Assembly: GCA_017619835.1 (NCBI GenBank)
Contig: JAFZRN010000020.1
Coordinates: 1-64,000, forward strand
From: Eubacterium sp.
GTDB taxonomy: Bacteria > Bacillota > Clostridia > Lachnospirales > Lachnospiraceae
Direction of reading: 5' to 3'
DNA: 64,000 nucleotides
Position numbers and translations under genes: made by a program. Positions 63,038 through 64,000 of the stretch are shown here, in pieces. Position 1 is the stretch's first letter, and every line of letters begins with the position of its first letter. Below the pieces are notes generated by a model that made no database searches, was not told the origin of the DNA, and saw only the letters and a program-made list of their open reading frames with translations.

Positions 63038-64000
63038 TTAATTTCCTTCCGAGAATCTATACTTTCCGGAGCTTCTTACATATATCGGTCTTCCACCATA
63101 GTAGATGGTTGGATCACCGCTCATCTTGTAAGTTCTTCCGCCTTCAAGCTTATAGCTTTTAGTTACAACAAGCGGGATAAGTCTGTTGAGAGGAATATTA
63201 CCGTCCTTCAGCCAATCCTGTATAAGCGTAAATGAAACGGAATTTGTATTTCCTGCCAGATCCTCTGCGATCAGCTGATAGAATGCGGTTCCATCATCAG
63301 TATCACTATCCAGTATGATATCGTGAACTTTATCATCACTGGTCATCTTAACTCCGTTCACCGAAACACTTGAGAGATTCTCATCCGTAGCTCTGATAAC
63401 GATCTCATCGCCATAGATTATCTTGCCGTTAACGAGTTCGGACATATCTCCAAGCTGACTTCTTACATCTTCAAATGCCGGAGCAATCTTATCGATCTTT
63501 ACTGTTTCTTTTACCTCAATAGGTCCTGTAAGTGCACCATCAGAATCTCTTCTAAGATATACCGAAGCTAAAGTATCGTTATATGGAAGAAGTCTCATGT
63601 ATGTTCCCATGAACTGAGTCGACAGAGCATATCCTTCAGCAGCCTGAAGATAAACATCACTTGTAAAGAAATCATGATTACCCAGGGTTCCCGACAGTGT
63701 ATAAGGATCTGCCGGAGCAGCAAGATAAACAATATTATATTCCGTCGAGCAGGTCACAGCTTCATACTTATCGGTTTCGGCTATCTCGGCACGTACAACA
63801 TATCTGCCCGGAGTCTTAGGCTGCTCAGAAGTAAACTTGTCGTCATCTTCACCGCTTGCTTTATACATGAATTCGATCTTGCCCTTTGAAGCAGTCTTAA
63901 CCTTCGGCTCATAAGCAGTTCCTGCCAGGACTGTACCAAGGCTGATCTTTGCCTCAACCGGATTTCTCTTAATGGTAAATGTTGACGTACATTCACCTGC
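63038..64000 (-). CDS. Ig-like surface protein, N-terminus beyond the window
   Basis: The frame is open from the right edge of the window to the stop at 63038, so at least 320 C-terminal residues are present and the start is missing. The sequence is beta-rich with Ig-like bacterial repeat features: PKTPGRYVVRAEIAETDKYE resembles MBG-type repeats, and ENLSSVSVNGVKM...YQLIAEDLAGNTNSVSF resembles bacterial Ig-like (Big_3/cadherin-like) strands. It ends with GRTYKMSGDPTIYYGGRPIY. No membrane anchor is seen at the C-terminus. It lies 33 nt upstream of the CHASE2 cyclase gene, likely in one unit, so it might present the signal sensed by CHASE2, which is only a guess. Confidence 0.7.
   Translation of the reverse strand, partial: AGECTSTFTIKRNPVEAKISLGTVLAGTAYEPKVKTASKGKIEFMYKASGEDDDKFTSEQPKTPGRYVVRAEIAETDKYEAVTCSTEYNIVYLAAPADPYTLSGTLGNHDFFTSDVYLQAAEGYALSTQFMGTYMRLLPYNDTLASVYLRRDSDGALTGPIEVKETVKIDKIAPAFEDVRSQLGDMSELVNGKIIYGDEIVIRATDENLSSVSVNGVKMTSDDKVHDIILDSDTDDGTAFYQLIAEDLAGNTNSVSFTLIQDWLKDGNIPLNRLIPLVVTKSYKLEGGRTYKMSGDPTIYYGGRPIYVRSSGKYRFSEGN

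Overview
The window looks like a piece of a Lachnospiraceae chromosome, probably a fibre-degrading gut or rumen clostridium of the Butyrivibrio/Pseudobutyrivibrio kind. This is inferred from moderate-to-low GC, strong Shine-Dalgarno sites, a Gram-positive Tad pilus locus with DUF5702 and DUF6382/FHA proteins, a Trp T-box before the trp genes, a surface cellulase, and large Big_2/LRR surface proteins. I could not test the species. Nearly everything lies on the minus strand; only a metallo-beta-lactamase-fold gene and a diguanylate cyclase near the right end are on the plus strand.

Layout from left to right. (1) 1-480: a hairpin-rich stretch and two tRNA-Ser genes (GGA and UGA) read from one strong promoter. 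(2) 0.7-1.3 kb: a DUF4160/DUF2442 small-gene pair. (3) 1.4-15.4 kb: a ten-gene Tad/Flp pilus locus in the order tadZ, tadA, tadB, tadC, flp, DUF5702, two TadE-like pseudopilins, DUF6382-FHA, and a subtilisin-VaFE adhesin with a sortase signal. A roughly 400-nt structured leader ending in a terminator precedes it, and a 17-bp inverted repeat flanks a promoter-like segment inside it. (4) 15.4-17.3 kb: a hybrid sensor kinase. (5) 17.4-29.2 kb: three paralogous secreted proteins sharing two Big_2 domains and Thr-Pro linkers, with different C-terminal modules (beta-helix, SGNH/CE12-like esterase domains, DUF4874/DUF4832-like barrel).

(6) 29.4-42.3 kb: a tightly packed run reading zinc-ribbon protein, unknown protein, ferredoxin-type aldo/keto reductase, cca, CbbX/SpoVK-like AAA ATPase, MATE transporter, eukaryote-type HisA, GH9 cellulase lipoprotein and YfhO, ending in a clear terminator. 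(7) 42.4-47.4 kb: a 1,663-residue LRR/MBG/Fn3 surface protein. (8) 47.5-54.3 kb: the complete trpEGDCFBA operon behind a T-box with a UGG specifier. (9) 54.4-59.3 kb: capA-like gene, zinc-ribbon membrane protein and a VanX-like M15 protein. (10) 59.5-64 kb: MBL-fold hydrolase and GAF-GGDEF cyclase on the plus strand, converging on a CHASE2 adenylyl cyclase and a partial Ig-like surface protein.

The common theme is cell-surface and fibre interaction: a pilus with an anchored protease-adhesin, Ig-like carbohydrate-active proteins and a tethered cellulase, with second-messenger enzymes nearby. The observations most worth following are the Tad leader RNA, the putative invertible promoter inside the Tad locus, the graded loss of SGNH catalytic residues across the Big_2 paralogues, and the fusions of an Ig-like domain to TadC and of a duplicated Cys module to a TadE-like protein.
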